Shown: piece by piece, positions 1-9,012 of the stretch | How the letters are laid out: every line of letters begins with the position of its first letter | Numbering within the stretch: position 1 is the first letter of the stretch | Source of the DNA: Flavobacterium poyangense | GTDB lineage: Bacteria; Bacteroidota; Bacteroidia; Flavobacteriales; Flavobacteriaceae | Assembly (NCBI RefSeq): GCF_011751075.1 | Contig: NZ_JAALLN010000001.1 | Span: forward strand, 406,785 to 470,784 | Length of the DNA: 64,000 nt | Direction of reading: 5' to 3' | Made by a program: the position numbers and the translations under genes | The notes under the pieces: model-generated | Told to the model about the DNA's origin: nothing | Seen by the model: the letters and a program-made list of their open reading frames with translations, nothing else | The model's database searches: none

Positions 1-2369
1 AATTTACTAATGTCGCCACCAGCTCTTTTCCATATGTCACCATGTTCCGGACCTTGAGGATACATGGCAACAGCCTTTTTCAAAATTTCAGAATAAACAG
101 CATCTTCTGATACTTGCCAACCAAATAAGTGTCCGCTTGTAAACATTTCATAAATGCTTAAACTTAAAATAGCTTTACAATTGTTTAGTGCAATCAAATA
201 TTGTTTATTATGTTTAGCTTTTTCGAAAATCTGGCGGGCAGACCTTGCAAATCCCTTCTCAAAAACAACGCTTCCTAATTTAGAGGATTCAAGTTCTGTT
301 AAATTTTCTTTATAATAACAGATGTAGTCGGAAAGGTGTGTGTCTTTTAGCCCCTCTATACTAAAAAAAGCAACCAGAACAGCACTCATATTAGATCTGT
401 TTTCACTTAAAAAATTAGTAATAAAATCATCACTAGAAATAATAGCTGATATTTCGCTTTCCAATTTATAAGTAGTTAATACACCTTCTAAAATTTTTTC
501 CATGCAACCAATTGCCGTTGCTTTCTGAAATGTTTTAAGATAAGGTACCGGAAGGTTATTCCATATATTGTGTCGATTTTCATATCCTGATAGATCTGAG
601 AATTTACTTTCTGAAAAAAGTAATAGTATAAGATCTGGAATCGCAATTCCTTTCTTGATCAGGTTGACAACTTTTCCCAGAATAGAACTCAATTTTTCTA
701 CTCCGTATGCCAAATTTTTAGTTGTTTTTAAGCTTTCAGACCAAATTTTCAACCATACAGAATGACCTGCATCTAATTCTTTTAATAAATTTGGTTTTAT
801 TAGTGCCCTGTCTGCATATTCTTTAATCAGCAAATCATCCGCTACATCAAGAGCTAAAGTCAGGAGCTCAGCATCACTTAATTTCTTTAATAGCAAATTG
901 GAACCTTCAAATAAAGTTGAGTGGGCATTTCTTTCATATTCGATCTGCATCTTTGTTGCTTCTGCTGCGCTTAAATAGTGCAACAGTAAATGGGCATGCA
1001 AAAGAAACCAGTTTTTATCACGAATACTAAGTGCAATTTTTTCTGCAGTTTTACTATTAATTGACTTAGGCATACATTCAATAAATACCTTTTCAATATC
1101 TTTATCTGCGGCAATAAACGACAATAGCTTAACCATAGAACTTTCCGGTTTAAGAAAAATTTTCCATGCATTGATGCTGCTTACAGATTTTATTTTATTA
1201 AAAACTGCAGAAAAGCCGTTCAGTACGGCGTTACGCCACCATTCGCTTTTGTGTTCATCTGTAAGCTTAAGAAGTTCATCCATAGAATCACATTGAAAAT
1301 CGTTTTCACTATGGAATGCCTTATTGATAAATTTTTCTATTGCACTGCCGATACTATTTTTACCCTCAGAGAATCCATCCAAAACCAAATTACTCAAACT
1401 TTTAATATTACTATTTTGATCCAATGAAATCACATCGGAAAACTTGCTAATAATTTTATTTTTTATCACTCGGCCTGATGAAGATTCAGGTGATAATTTT
1501 GCAACATTCCTTACCAATAATCTAATTTCATCTTGAGATAGATCTAGATCAATTCTCTGGTAAAGCTGAAATGTCTTTACTGCAAGTCTCACTGTAGACC
1601 AATCGGACAATTGAATAGACAAATCATTGATAAACTCCTCAAATAAATTATCCGCATTTTTACAAAACACAAATTTTTCTATTTCAGACTCTATCTTTAC
1701 ATTTTGCAATTGCTCATCGTCAATAAATGCAGAGTTTCTGAGAATTGGTTTTAAGTTTTCCTGAAAATAAATTATTGTTTTTGTGGTGTCCAATGATGAT
1801 GGAGAAAAACCGGCAGTAAAAGAAAAATTCTTTCGTAATTCCAAAGGCAGGCCTGGCCAGATTGCACCAAGAGCTTCTTCAAAAGAAGAGAGTCTACCGC
1901 AAAAAACAACCGGTTGGGTATCTGCAATAATGTTATTTAGAATCTTTTGTATATAAAGCGGAACAAACTCTTGTATTTCATTAGTTTTATCTATTGATGG
2001 GGCAAACGTAATTAGATCTAATTCCCTTTGATTTGAAATAGCTCCAACAAAATATTTCAGTACATCCCTAAAATCTTTTAAATAGGCTATATCGCTTAAC
2101 TCCACAATAAGGACATGGGTAAACACCATCCCACCACGTGCAGCCGTAGGGTCAGGAAATGTCTTGGTAAAAATGTATTTACTACCAAATCTAATTCCCG
2201 ATAGATAAGGCTCCATAACCATACCTGCAGCTAGGGCACCTGGCCTATCAGTAAAGGCAGTTAAAAATGAATTTAGGTCACTATCCCTAAAAGTCGATGC
2301 AATGCATCCATGGGATTTTCCAATATCCCCATAATATGCTTGTCCTATATTAAAGTTTTTAGTGTCCAA
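1..2369 (-). CDS. GAP1-like protein of a double-GTPase system (3' end outside window)
   Basis: An open frame of about 789 codons continues past the left edge; I checked it for stops at several points and the frame is consistent at both ends. No in-frame ATG lies near the 5' end, so a TTG at 2369 (11-nt overlap with the upstream GTPase gene) is the likely start. The first ~90 residues contain YYGDIGKSHGCIAS, then TDRPG, then DPTAARGGMVFTHVLIVE, a pattern I recognise from N-terminal domains of 'GTPase-associated protein 1'. The rest is low-complexity helical sequence with no motif I can name. In known loci this protein accompanies paired GTPases and is thought to link them to effectors. Position as last gene of the cluster fits. 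Family assignment is by eye; the exact GAP1 subtype is uncertain. Confidence 0.7.
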   Translation of the reverse strand, partial: MDTKNFNIGQAYYGDIGKSHGCIASTFRDSDLNSFLTAFTDRPGALAAGMVMEPYLSGIRFGSKYIFTKTFPDPTAARGGMVFTHVLIVELSDIAYLKDFRDVLKYFVGAISNQRELDLITFAPSIDKTNEIQEFVPLYIQKILNNIIADTQPVVFCGRLSSFEEALGAIWPGLPLELRKNFSFTAGFSPSSLDTTKTIIYFQENLKPILRNSAFIDDEQLQNVKIESEIEKFVFCKNADNLFEEFINDLSIQLSDWSTVRLAVKTFQLYQRIDLDLSQDEIRLLVRNVAKLSPESSSGRVIKNKIISKFSDVISLDQNSNIKSLSNLVLDGFSEGKNSIGSAIEKFINKAFHSENDFQCDSMDELLKLTDEHKSEWWRNAVLNGFSAVFNKIKSVSSINAWKIFLKPESSMVKLLSFIAADKDIEKVFIECMPKSINSKTAEKIALSIRDKNWFLLHAHLLLHYLSAAEATKMQIEYERNAHSTLFEGSNLLLKKLSDAELLTLALDVADDLLIKEYADRALIKPNLLKELDAGHSVWLKIWSESLKTTKNLAYGVEKLSSILGKVVNLIKKGIAIPDLILLLFSESKFSDLSGYENRHNIWNNLPVPYLKTFQKATAIGCMEKILEGVLTTYKLESEISAIISSDDFITNFLSENRSNMSAVLVAFFSIEGLKDTHLSDYICYYKENLTELESSKLGSVVFEKGFARSARQIFEKAKHNKQYLIALNNCKAILSLSIYEMFTSGHLFGWQVSEDAVYSEILKKAVAMYPQGPEHGDIWKRAGGDISK

Positions 2370-3210
2370 TGAATGATGCAATTGATAATGTTAAATCAGA
2401 TTCTTTCCTCCCCTCGGGTGTTACTATGTATCCAAATTTTTCAGGCCCTTTTTTTACAAAATCTCTATCCGCTTCTTTTCTATCCAAGCTTTTTTCTGTT
2501 GAAGATAGTCCTATTACATCAAGATACTCATCAATCCAGGTCTGCGTTAGGTAACTGTAAAAAGATGGTAGTTTTTCTTGAAGCAGTCCACTTGGCAATC
2601 GGTCGCCTACATGTGCTTCTAACAAATCCCAACAGGATAAAACGACCGTCAATTTCGGACTAGCAATCCTTTGCAGAGAAGCTGTTTTTTTTGCATAAAG
2701 CAGCATTTGCATTAATTCTGTAAAATACGCTGCATCAGATAGCTTAAGAGTAGTCACTTCTTCATTTCGCTTGGCAAGAACTTCTAGATCCGGAATTCCA
2801 CGATTTATGATGTCTTCAAGTGGAAGTATTTCGTCCAATCTAATAAACAACATCCATGAATCACTTTTTTCAATTTGATCTTTCCATACTTTTGTAATAC
2901 GCCTATCATTAACTATTGCCTTGACTTGCTCTCCTCCATAATCCGGAAAATTAAATGTTATATGTTTTCCCGTTTTGTCCTCAATTTGAAGCTCAAGTGT
3001 TTCATTTGAATTAACATTTGTATGGTCAGCTGCTTTACCATCATTTAGGCATTCAAGGACTTCTTTGAAAATGCTTAAATTCTCGGGAGGTGAAACAATT
3101 TTATAAAAACTTTCACGAGTTAGAAGTCTGCCGTAAAGCTGGCCCCCGAAATGTGTCTTACCAACATTTGGACCTCCAATTATCAATATATTATTTTTAT
3201 TTTCTGACAT
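2359..3210 (-). CDS. P-loop GTPase, DO-GTPase1-like
   Basis: 283 aa. The N-terminus has ILIIGGPNVGKTHFGGQLYG, a clear G1/Walker A loop at about residues 9-20, followed by a G3-like DYGGE near residue 87 and a G4-like segment VVLSCWD near residue 190 in place of the usual NKxD. This is the style of the 'double-GTPase 1' family of predicted bacterial conflict systems, which occur next to a second, different GTPase. Here the partner ends 2 nt upstream at 3213 and a GAP1-like gene starts within its 3' end. Soluble, no signal peptide. It probably acts as a nucleotide-controlled switch in sensing or signalling; that role is inferred from the family, not visible here. Confidence 0.8.
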   Translation of the reverse strand: MSENKNNILIIGGPNVGKTHFGGQLYGRLLTRESFYKIVSPPENLSIFKEVLECLNDGKAADHTNVNSNETLELQIEDKTGKHITFNFPDYGGEQVKAIVNDRRITKVWKDQIEKSDSWMLFIRLDEILPLEDIINRGIPDLEVLAKRNEEVTTLKLSDAAYFTELMQMLLYAKKTASLQRIASPKLTVVLSCWDLLEAHVGDRLPSGLLQEKLPSFYSYLTQTWIDEYLDVIGLSSTEKSLDRKEADRDFVKKGPEKFGYIVTPEGRKESDLTLSIASFIGH

Positions 3211-3212
3211 AG

Positions 3213-4178
3213 TTATCGTTTTGAAAGGAACATATCATCTGCGCGGTGCCGATCAACTGCAGGCAATTTATTGACTTGTTTTGATAACGTAGCTAATATC
3301 CACGAAATACTTTCAAGTATATTTTGATAAAAGATACCACCTAGACCCTCATGTACACTTGTCTTAAATTCAGAATAATTCTCTATAACTGAATTTGTAA
3401 TATATCCTGAGATTTGCTCTGTAGTCTCTTCATCAAGTTCAATGTCAGACTTCGACCAAATCAGTCCAAATGGTCGACTTCCCAGATTCTGTTTTATTCT
3501 GTCCGAAACCTGCCTTATCTGTCTGCGGGCTTTACCAAGACCTTCTCCGGCCAGCATTTCACAATCCGAAAATAAGAGAAATGCATCTCCATTTTGATGA
3601 ATCCAAGTCGCTCCTTCGGCATTTGGGTCATTTTGATTAATAGTCCAACTATCAAACCATTCACCAGGGGCATCTGTAAATACCAGCTCCTTTTTTTCTC
3701 CAGCGCTATTTCTTAAAGAAAGATGCAGCAGACCTGGAACCCTACCTGAATTACCGCTGGTATGAGGAGGGAATTGAATATTATTATTTTGTTTCCAGCT
3801 TAGATACCATGCAATATTTTCCCATCCACTTAAAGTTAATGAACCAGAAAACTGATAATCGCCTATTTTGTGGCCGTTCCTTAGTAGACAATACAAAGTT
3901 GCCAGGAATGTTGTTTTTCCCGCACTTGCAACACCTGTGATGCCAATTAGGATTACTTTGGAGGTCGAGGACAAAAAGTTTAGGTCCTGCATTCCAAAGG
4001 TATTTCCTGTCCAGGGAATACGCAGAAAGTACTCCGAATCAATTTCCTCAGTGCTTTCAATTTCTTCCGTATTGGAACTCTTTTTATAATGCAGGCACTC
4101 TTTTAAAACTTCACAACCTTCATAATTGCATCCTGTTTCTTCAGGATAACAATCTTCCTTGCTACAATTTCCAGCCAT
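3213..4178 (-). CDS. P-loop GTPase with Cys-rich N-terminus, DO-GTPase2-like
   Basis: 321 aa. Five cysteines in the first 30 residues (C5, C10, C17, C22 and C28 approximately) suggest a small metal-binding module. The GTPase core begins near residue 75 with IGITGVASAGKTTFLATLY (Walker A), has a G3-like FTDAPGEWF and a G4-like WSKSD. The segment DAFLLFSDCEMLAGEG lies between G3 and G4. It resembles the 'double-GTPase 2' family, which is paired with DO-GTPase1. It is separated by 2 nt from both neighbours, so the four genes form a tight operon. Function in defence or programmed death is a published prediction for the family; this copy is intact by length and motifs. Confidence 0.8.
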   Translation of the reverse strand: MAGNCSKEDCYPEETGCNYEGCEVLKECLHYKKSSNTEEIESTEEIDSEYFLRIPWTGNTFGMQDLNFLSSTSKVILIGITGVASAGKTTFLATLYCLLRNGHKIGDYQFSGSLTLSGWENIAWYLSWKQNNNIQFPPHTSGNSGRVPGLLHLSLRNSAGEKKELVFTDAPGEWFDSWTINQNDPNAEGATWIHQNGDAFLLFSDCEMLAGEGLGKARRQIRQVSDRIKQNLGSRPFGLIWSKSDIELDEETTEQISGYITNSVIENYSEFKTSVHEGLGGIFYQNILESISWILATLSKQVNKLPAVDRHRADDMFLSKR

Positions 4179-4180
4179 TG

Positions 4181-5443
4181 CTAAAGGGTAGTTAAATGTT
4201 GTGCCATAAAATCATTCAATACAATTACAGCAATATCATTGAGGGATACTATTTCTGCCTCATCAACTCCTGTATATTGCTTAAATGTATCAACTGTGGT
4301 TTTTCCTGCGAAAAGCAAACCAAAATAATCTGATAAAGAAATTCTTCTAGCTATACTATCTACATCCCTAAAATGATCTTTTAGTGTAGCCTTGTGTTCA
4401 GTAGTACTACTAAAATTAAGGATTTCAGAGAATGGTCTTTTCTCATCTGCTGTATCTTCTAATATTAATATAGTGTCTCTCAATAAAAAATTGACACTAA
4501 CAGGAACAATTGCTGGTAACTGCTGATAAAGGTCACCTGCCATCACGAAAGGCTGAATGTATTTATCAATTGTTCTGTAGCTGTTCTCTAATGAAGTAGA
4601 ATATAAAGTTTCTTTCCACCAAAGTAATTTACTTCTTCTTTCTACAGCCTGGATTGATGTAAATGAAGCTTTTAAAGTTTTGTCAAGAGATGTCTTAAAA
4701 TCTGTAAAGAATTTATTTATTGGGGTTTCAATCGAAGTTGGAGATAAGCCATCAGCAAAAGATTTAAAAGTAGCCATCAAAAGATCTTCAATAGCGTTAG
4801 TTGCATTTTCTGCAAAGTGAGTTGACCACTGATCTGGATGATGTACAGGTTGATAGCCATCAGGAGAATTACTCGCAGCAACTTTGAGTTGCGCTTTCAA
4901 ACTAGTGCTATCAATCTTAACTTCATTGAATTTCAATCCGCTAACTTTTAATGCGGAGATTTTTAATTCTGGTAGTTCCGTTGTTAATGACCATTCATTA
5001 ACTGCATGCTTTTCTGCTATATTTCCAAGTTCATATAGCATTTTTTCAATAATATCTTTTTCTCTGCCTAATTTTGCATAAGGATAAAAATTCGCACCTG
5101 TTAAATATATAATTCTCGCTATAAAGGCATCTTGACTTCCAAGGTCATCCAATGCACATAATATAACGGCTCTCAATAAGGGAATAGGCCTTTCAGTAAA
5201 CTTAGAACGCAATGCTTTCCAATGTTCTGATACTATTGCTTCAGTTTCAACTAGAACGGGTTCAGTATCTGAAATCGAAGGATCTAAAGCAACTAAAGTA
5301 TAATTAATAAGTAAACCTTTGTTTGCTTCCAATTTAGTACGCAAATCTTCTATTGACTTTGTAATATGTATCAGTCTTTCATCACTATCCCCTAAATCCA
5401 AAAGTCCAGCCTGAAGAAAAGGCTGTAACAACTTACTTTCCAT
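4181..5443 (-). CDS. helical protein of a double-GTPase system (GASH-like)
   Basis: 420 aa, predicted almost wholly alpha-helical and soluble, with no signal peptide, membrane segment or catalytic motif that I can see. It is the first gene of the operon and stops 2 nt before the Cys-rich GTPase gene. Placement directly before a GTPase pair and GAP1 matches the 'GTPase-associated system helical' (GASH) component, and the repeated pattern of long amphipathic helices agrees. The name rests mainly on context. The ATG at 5443 follows an A-rich leader without a Shine-Dalgarno site, as is common in Bacteroidetes. Likely a scaffold or sensor; that is inference. Confidence 0.6.
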   Translation of the reverse strand: MESKLLQPFLQAGLLDLGDSDERLIHITKSIEDLRTKLEANKGLLINYTLVALDPSISDTEPVLVETEAIVSEHWKALRSKFTERPIPLLRAVILCALDDLGSQDAFIARIIYLTGANFYPYAKLGREKDIIEKMLYELGNIAEKHAVNEWSLTTELPELKISALKVSGLKFNEVKIDSTSLKAQLKVAASNSPDGYQPVHHPDQWSTHFAENATNAIEDLLMATFKSFADGLSPTSIETPINKFFTDFKTSLDKTLKASFTSIQAVERRSKLLWWKETLYSTSLENSYRTIDKYIQPFVMAGDLYQQLPAIVPVSVNFLLRDTILILEDTADEKRPFSEILNFSSTTEHKATLKDHFRDVDSIARRISLSDYFGLLFAGKTTVDTFKQYTGVDEAEIVSLNDIAVIVLNDFMAQHLTTL

Positions 5444-6089
5444 ATTTTATTTTTTTTCTTTTTTGTAATTGACTTTTTGTAATTCCATTTCTAAGAAAAT
5501 ATACCATTACCTAATATACTGTGCTTAGCCATTTTTAAAATTATTTTAATTAAGATAAATATTATCTTTTCATTTATTTTTTATTTAAGGGAAACCTTAT
5601 TTTAAATATTTAACAAACTATTTCAAATATATTAATTAAAACGACATCGCTTAATACGTATTTATACCTGTTTACTTAAATTATTATTATAATACATACT
5701 TTTTTTTAAAGATTTAAACAACAAATTACCACGCAGCCATTTATTTTGATCAAATACAAAAAATGTTTAAACCGCTTCGTGATAAATTAGAGCATTTGGA
5801 AAAAACTTATTGAGAGAAAATCTATTACTAGAGAAAATCAAAATGAACTGCTTAAAATTTAACAAGCATCAAAACTTTTAACTTACTTGGTATCCAAAAT
5901 CTACAGATAAGTATATAAAATAGAAATTCCAACCTATAAAAAAGAAAAAAACACAAACATGAGTTAATGAAATTGATTAAATCGGACCAAGTAAAAACTC
6001 ATTGAGAAATCCAAAAGTGCGCCATAATAACTATAAAAAATGGTACTTTAAAAAGCTAATATTTCCTAAATTTTATATATTTGTATTAT
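5444..6089. other. gene-free AT-rich spacer
   Basis: No convincing coding frame on either strand. The region is very AT-rich and has short frames broken by frequent stops, which may be decayed coding sequence. It must hold the leftward promoter of the GTPase operon, but I could not find a TTTG-N19-TAnnTTTG match. Confidence 0.5.
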
Positions 6090-6193
6090 ACTATTGAGAG
6101 TCCGATTTTTAAAAACGGACCTATAGGTGTACCTAAGCTTACAAAGGACTGAAAACACCAGTAATTGCTGGGATCTAGATATTGGTTGCGGTA

Positions 6194-6206
6194 CCTCTTT
6201 CTCCGC
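6194..6206 (+). repeat. left attachment site core (attL candidate)
   Basis: CCTCTTTCTCCGC, identical to 29312-29324. It lies 123 nt before the integrase gene. The sequence looks like the 3' acceptor end of a tRNA, a usual target of tyrosine integrases, although no full tRNA is present on either side. Confidence 0.6.
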
Positions 6207-6210
6207 TGAA

Positions 6211-6256
6211 AAACCCGCAACCCTTACAAACATTAGGCTTAGCGGGTTTTTTCTTT
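6211..6256. terminator. intrinsic terminator
   Basis: Stem AAAACCCGC / GCGGGTTTTTT with a long loop, directly after the att core. It could end the small transcript proposed at 6090. Confidence 0.5.
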
Positions 6257-6263
6257 TAAACCC

Positions 6264-6281
6264 TGTGTCAAAAATGTGACA
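6264..6281. promoter_or_regulatory. candidate integrase arm-type site, left end
   Basis: TGTGTCA-aaaa-TGTGACA. The heptamer TGTGTCA recurs twice at the right end (29211 and 29222). Position between the att core and the integrase start suits an arm-type integrase or excisionase site. Confidence 0.4.
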
Positions 6282-6328
6282 CCTCTATTTGGTTCAAAAA
6301 ACACTGTTTTTTAGAGCTAAATAAAAAA

Positions 6329-7504
6329 ATGCAAAATCTCAAAGAAACCTCTCCTTCACGTAAAAATGCAGCAATTGCATTTGTAGATTACAAACCTGCA
6401 GAACTAAGAACTTGTAAGACTTGGATAATTGTTTATTATGCCAGAAATCCAACAACGAACGAAATGGAACGATTCCGTAATCGTGTTCCAGTACTAAAAA
6501 ACTTGCGAGAACGAAAAGAATACGCCCAAAAAATAGTATTTGAACTAAACGAAAAGCTCAAGAATGGATGGCTACCTTTTTATGAAGTCTCAGATATAAA
6601 GGAATTTAAAACAACATCTTACTGCGTGGATTTGTACATAGAATATCTCGAAAAAGATTTTAATGCAAACGAAAAAAGATACGACACCCTGCGATCTTAT
6701 AAAAATGTAACAAAAAAATTCTATGCCTATCTGTTAGAAAAAGAACCAAAAACGAAATTAATCTTAGAAATAAAAAAAGATATCATTGTTCGCTATTTAG
6801 ATTATCTCTTTTATGCTAAAGAAGTTAAAGCCGTTACATACAATAATAACCTTATTCTTTTAGGTATATTCTTTAAATGGTGCGTTGAACGTGGATATCT
6901 AAAAAATAATCCAACAGAAGGGATTTTAAAGAAGAAAAAGCAACCTAAAGTTAGGCAAGTACTAAATGCAGAAGTTAAAGCCAAACTCAAAGCATACGGA
7001 GAAAACAATACAGCTTTTTACGCTGCCTGTATGCTTGCTTACTATTGCTACATACGAACTACGGAGCTGACTAAAATAAAAGTGCGTGACGTTAAATTGT
7101 TTGATGGCTATATAATATTGCATGGTAGTAACACCAAAAATAAGAAAGATGAAGCAGTTACCATTCCAAATCAATTAGTGAAATTGTTAGCCATTCATTT
7201 AGAAAAAGCCAACAATCAGGATTACCTTTTTGGTTATGATAATTTCGCATCCGGAACAAAGCAGTTAACAGCTAAAAAAATTACGGGTAAATGGAATAAT
7301 TTTAGAACAAAACACAAGGTGGCAAGCATATATCAATTTTATTCTTTAAAAGACACAGGCATTACGGATTTGCTCAATAGCGGTGTTCCTGCTATAAAAG
7401 TGCGAGATCAAGCCCGTCACTATGATTTAAAAATTACTGAAGGATACACCTCACGAAATAAATCTTGTGATGAAACGGTTAGGAATTCTAATTTTAATTT
7501 TTAG
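6329..7504 (+). CDS. int: tyrosine recombinase / phage integrase
   Basis: 391 aa. Residues ~95-200 form a SAM-like core-binding domain; the catalytic domain follows. Visible catalytic residues are R243 (in YCYIRTTEL), H364 (in QARHYDLK) and the nucleophile Y373 (EGYTSR). Box II, usually HxLRH, reads YSLKDTG (338-344), so its first His and its Arg are replaced; this variant occurs in Bacteroidetes phage integrases. The gene lies 123 nt inside the left att repeat and reads inward. It should integrate and excise the 6194-29324 element by site-specific recombination. Length is normal for the family. Confidence 0.9.
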   Translation: MQNLKETSPSRKNAAIAFVDYKPAELRTCKTWIIVYYARNPTTNEMERFRNRVPVLKNLRERKEYAQKIVFELNEKLKNGWLPFYEVSDIKEFKTTSYCVDLYIEYLEKDFNANEKRYDTLRSYKNVTKKFYAYLLEKEPKTKLILEIKKDIIVRYLDYLFYAKEVKAVTYNNNLILLGIFFKWCVERGYLKNNPTEGILKKKKQPKVRQVLNAEVKAKLKAYGENNTAFYAACMLAYYCYIRTTELTKIKVRDVKLFDGYIILHGSNTKNKKDEAVTIPNQLVKLLAIHLEKANNQDYLFGYDNFASGTKQLTAKKITGKWNNFRTKHKVASIYQFYSLKDTGITDLLNSGVPAIKVRDQARHYDLKITEGYTSRNKSCDETVRNSNFNF

Positions 7505-7800
7505 CACACACCAAGGGCGGGTATAGAAAAAAAATGTAAACATTATAAACAATTGATTTTTTAACAACAACGCACTAACAAACAACACATTAACATGTTT
7601 ACAAGTCGTTTACAAACTGTTATTTTAGCAATTTTTATTTATAAACTCGAATGGAAAAATTTATAAACATTGAAGGGATTAGGGTAAAAAAACGTTTCTC
7701 CCATAAAGCTAATGCAAAAACAAATGTAGATTTTTCTCAATCAGATCCTTTGTTCCGGATTTTCCTGGCACGCAAAATAATCTACATTTGAAAAAACATA
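7505..7800. other. intergenic region between integrase and late-operon terminator
   Basis: No long frame. Contains several TATAAAC/TTTACAA-like motifs around 7540-7680 and one copy of the 60-bp element. A 21-codon frame on the minus strand begins about 20 nt beyond that element but has no other support. Confidence 0.5.
7726..7785 (-). repeat. 60-bp inverted-repeat element, copy 1
   Basis: Ends GTAGATT / AATCTAC, total 60 bp, core with CCAGG and GGATC in the same relative places as the other copies when read on the minus strand. Unlike copies 2-6 it lacks CTGCAG and does not precede a recognised gene; it lies beyond the late-operon terminator. Confidence 0.8.
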
Positions 7801-7833
7801 AAAAAACCGTCACAAAACTTTTGCGACGGTTTC
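7801..7833. terminator. terminator of the late operon
   Basis: ACCGTC(G)CAAAAG / TTTTG(T)GACGGT stem flanked by A and T runs, just after the last minus-strand late gene (stop at 7867). It works in both directions on paper. Confidence 0.8.
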
Positions 7834-7866
7834 TAACCAAAATTAACTAACTATAATTATCAAAAC

Positions 7867-8706
7867 CTATTCAGGGGTATATTGAGGAATAAACATTACT
7901 TCAGCGTTATACATAGGTGTTTTTATAACCAGCCCGTTATTAATACCAACAGCATCATTTTGTTTGAGAAAATAGCATCCTGTTGGATGATTGGGATTAA
8001 CCTGAGGTCGCCCAAAACATTTATCATGTACAAAGAGCTCATTTGTCCTCACGTCTAAAAGAAAATCAACAGTTAACATTTTCTGACCGTTTTCGGTTGG
8101 TATATTGGACAATTCGGGCTTAAATGCAATATACATATCCATAAAACGGGTATAATCCCAGAAAGAGCAAATTTTAGGGTTATCACCGTAGAAGTTGACA
8201 AAAGGCTTTTTCTTTCTGTTATCAAATGTTTCATTGACCACTACTTTAGATTGATACTCCATAACATTTGGATCAAATAAAAAAGAGCATCGCACAATAT
8301 AAGGGTTCTCTTCCTGCAGAAAATAACTCCCATCGCACAAATAAGGGTTAACATACTTATGCAAATAAGCAGGTGTTGGAAAATCCTTTATAAATACTTC
8401 CTGTACAGCTGGTGCAGTTGATTGATAGAAAAAAAGCGTTGATAACTTCGTTAGAAATTCATTGAAACTCGAAGCTTCAATAACAGGATCACACAGCTCG
8501 CAATTTATTTGTTTATAATCCAGTACTAAAGGATTCTCTCCAAAGATAGAATTCGACTGAATTTTGAACTTGTCTTTACTCTCAGGGATTATCAGTAGAT
8601 TCTGAGCAGGATTAAAAGAAGTAATCAGCGTATTATCCAATTTCTTGAGTAATACATTGCCGTTACTTTCCTTTATGAATTTTATGATTCTTTTATCCTC
8701 TGACAT
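7867..8706 (-). CDS. hypothetical phage protein, possible virion or receptor-binding component
   Basis: 279 aa, no signal peptide or membrane helix. It is rich in beta-type sequence and aromatic residues, with Cys residues scattered (C134, C225 approximately) and a stretch FNEFLTKLSTLFFY of a kind I associate with Bacteroidetes phage structural proteins. It is the last gene of the late operon, 5 nt after a small Lys-rich gene, and is followed by a strong terminator. End-of-operon location and beta-rich composition suggest a spike or receptor-binding role, but I do not recognise the family. Confidence 0.55.
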   Translation of the reverse strand: MSEDKRIIKFIKESNGNVLLKKLDNTLITSFNPAQNLLIIPESKDKFKIQSNSIFGENPLVLDYKQINCELCDPVIEASSFNEFLTKLSTLFFYQSTAPAVQEVFIKDFPTPAYLHKYVNPYLCDGSYFLQEENPYIVRCSFLFDPNVMEYQSKVVVNETFDNRKKKPFVNFYGDNPKICSFWDYTRFMDMYIAFKPELSNIPTENGQKMLTVDFLLDVRTNELFVHDKCFGRPQVNPNHPTGCYFLKQNDAVGINNGLVIKTPMYNAEVMFIPQYTPE

Positions 8707-8711
8707 CTTTT

Positions 8712-8912
8712 TTACTTTTTAGATTTTGAAGCCTTTTTTACCGTTTTCTTTTTTACGGGCTTGGTCTTTGCAGCTTCTACTTTGACAATTTTACCACCTT
8801 TAACATATTTAAAACCTTTTTTTAGTGTTCCATCGGTTTTAAGCCCTGTAGATTTTACAACACTTCTACATACTTTTTTTAATCCTTTTACTGTTTTTTT
8901 TGTTACTGCCAT
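8712..8912 (-). CDS. small Lys-rich basic protein
   Basis: 66 aa with about one third lysine; the C-terminus is a run of KKKTVKKASKSKK-type sequence. Highly basic, no hydrophobic segment, so probably binds nucleic acid; in a virion it could neutralise packaged DNA. It starts 36 nt after copy 2 of the 60-bp element (minus-strand reading) and its leader has the AATCAATCAAAAATC-type sequence seen before other late genes. No named family. Confidence 0.65.
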   Translation of the reverse strand: MAVTKKTVKGLKKVCRSVVKSTGLKTDGTLKKGFKYVKGGKIVKVEAAKTKPVKKKTVKKASKSKK

Positions 8913-8947
8913 GATGTATTGATTTTTGATTGATGATTTATTGAATT

Positions 8948-9007
8948 GTAGATTTTTTTTAACCGGATCTTCGCCTGCAGCTTTTCCTGGTTCACGAAAA
9001 AATCTAC
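8948..9007 (-). repeat. 60-bp inverted-repeat element, copy 2
   Basis: Exact 60 bp from GTAGATT to AATCTAC; inner CCAGG, CTGCAG and GATCCGG. Lies between the ATPase gene and the start of the Lys-rich gene. Confidence 0.9.
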
Positions 9008-9012
9008 TTTTA

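Larger units (their letters stand above)
6090..6256 (+). ncRNA. possible small RNA ending in a terminator; overlaps the left att site
   Basis: A perfect Bacteroidetes -7 box (TATATTTG, 6076-6083) stands just upstream of a string of potential stems: GTCCG..CGGAC (6100-6120), CCAG..CTGG (6158-6171) and an intrinsic terminator AAACCCGC..GCGGGTTTTTT (about 6210-6256). No good -33 TTTG lies at the expected 19-nt spacing, which weakens the case. The segment contains the left copy of the 13-bp att repeat (6194-6206). It is not a recognisable tRNA or tmRNA; it could be a decayed tRNA 3' region plus its terminator. Confidence 0.3.

Noticed and set aside
971..1171. 66-codon minus-strand frame
   Set aside because: It lies inside the long GAP1-like frame on the same strand, in another phase.
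6060..6206. tmRNA or complete tRNA at the left att site
   Set aside because: No tag-peptide frame, no D or anticodon arm, and the T-arm consensus is missing.
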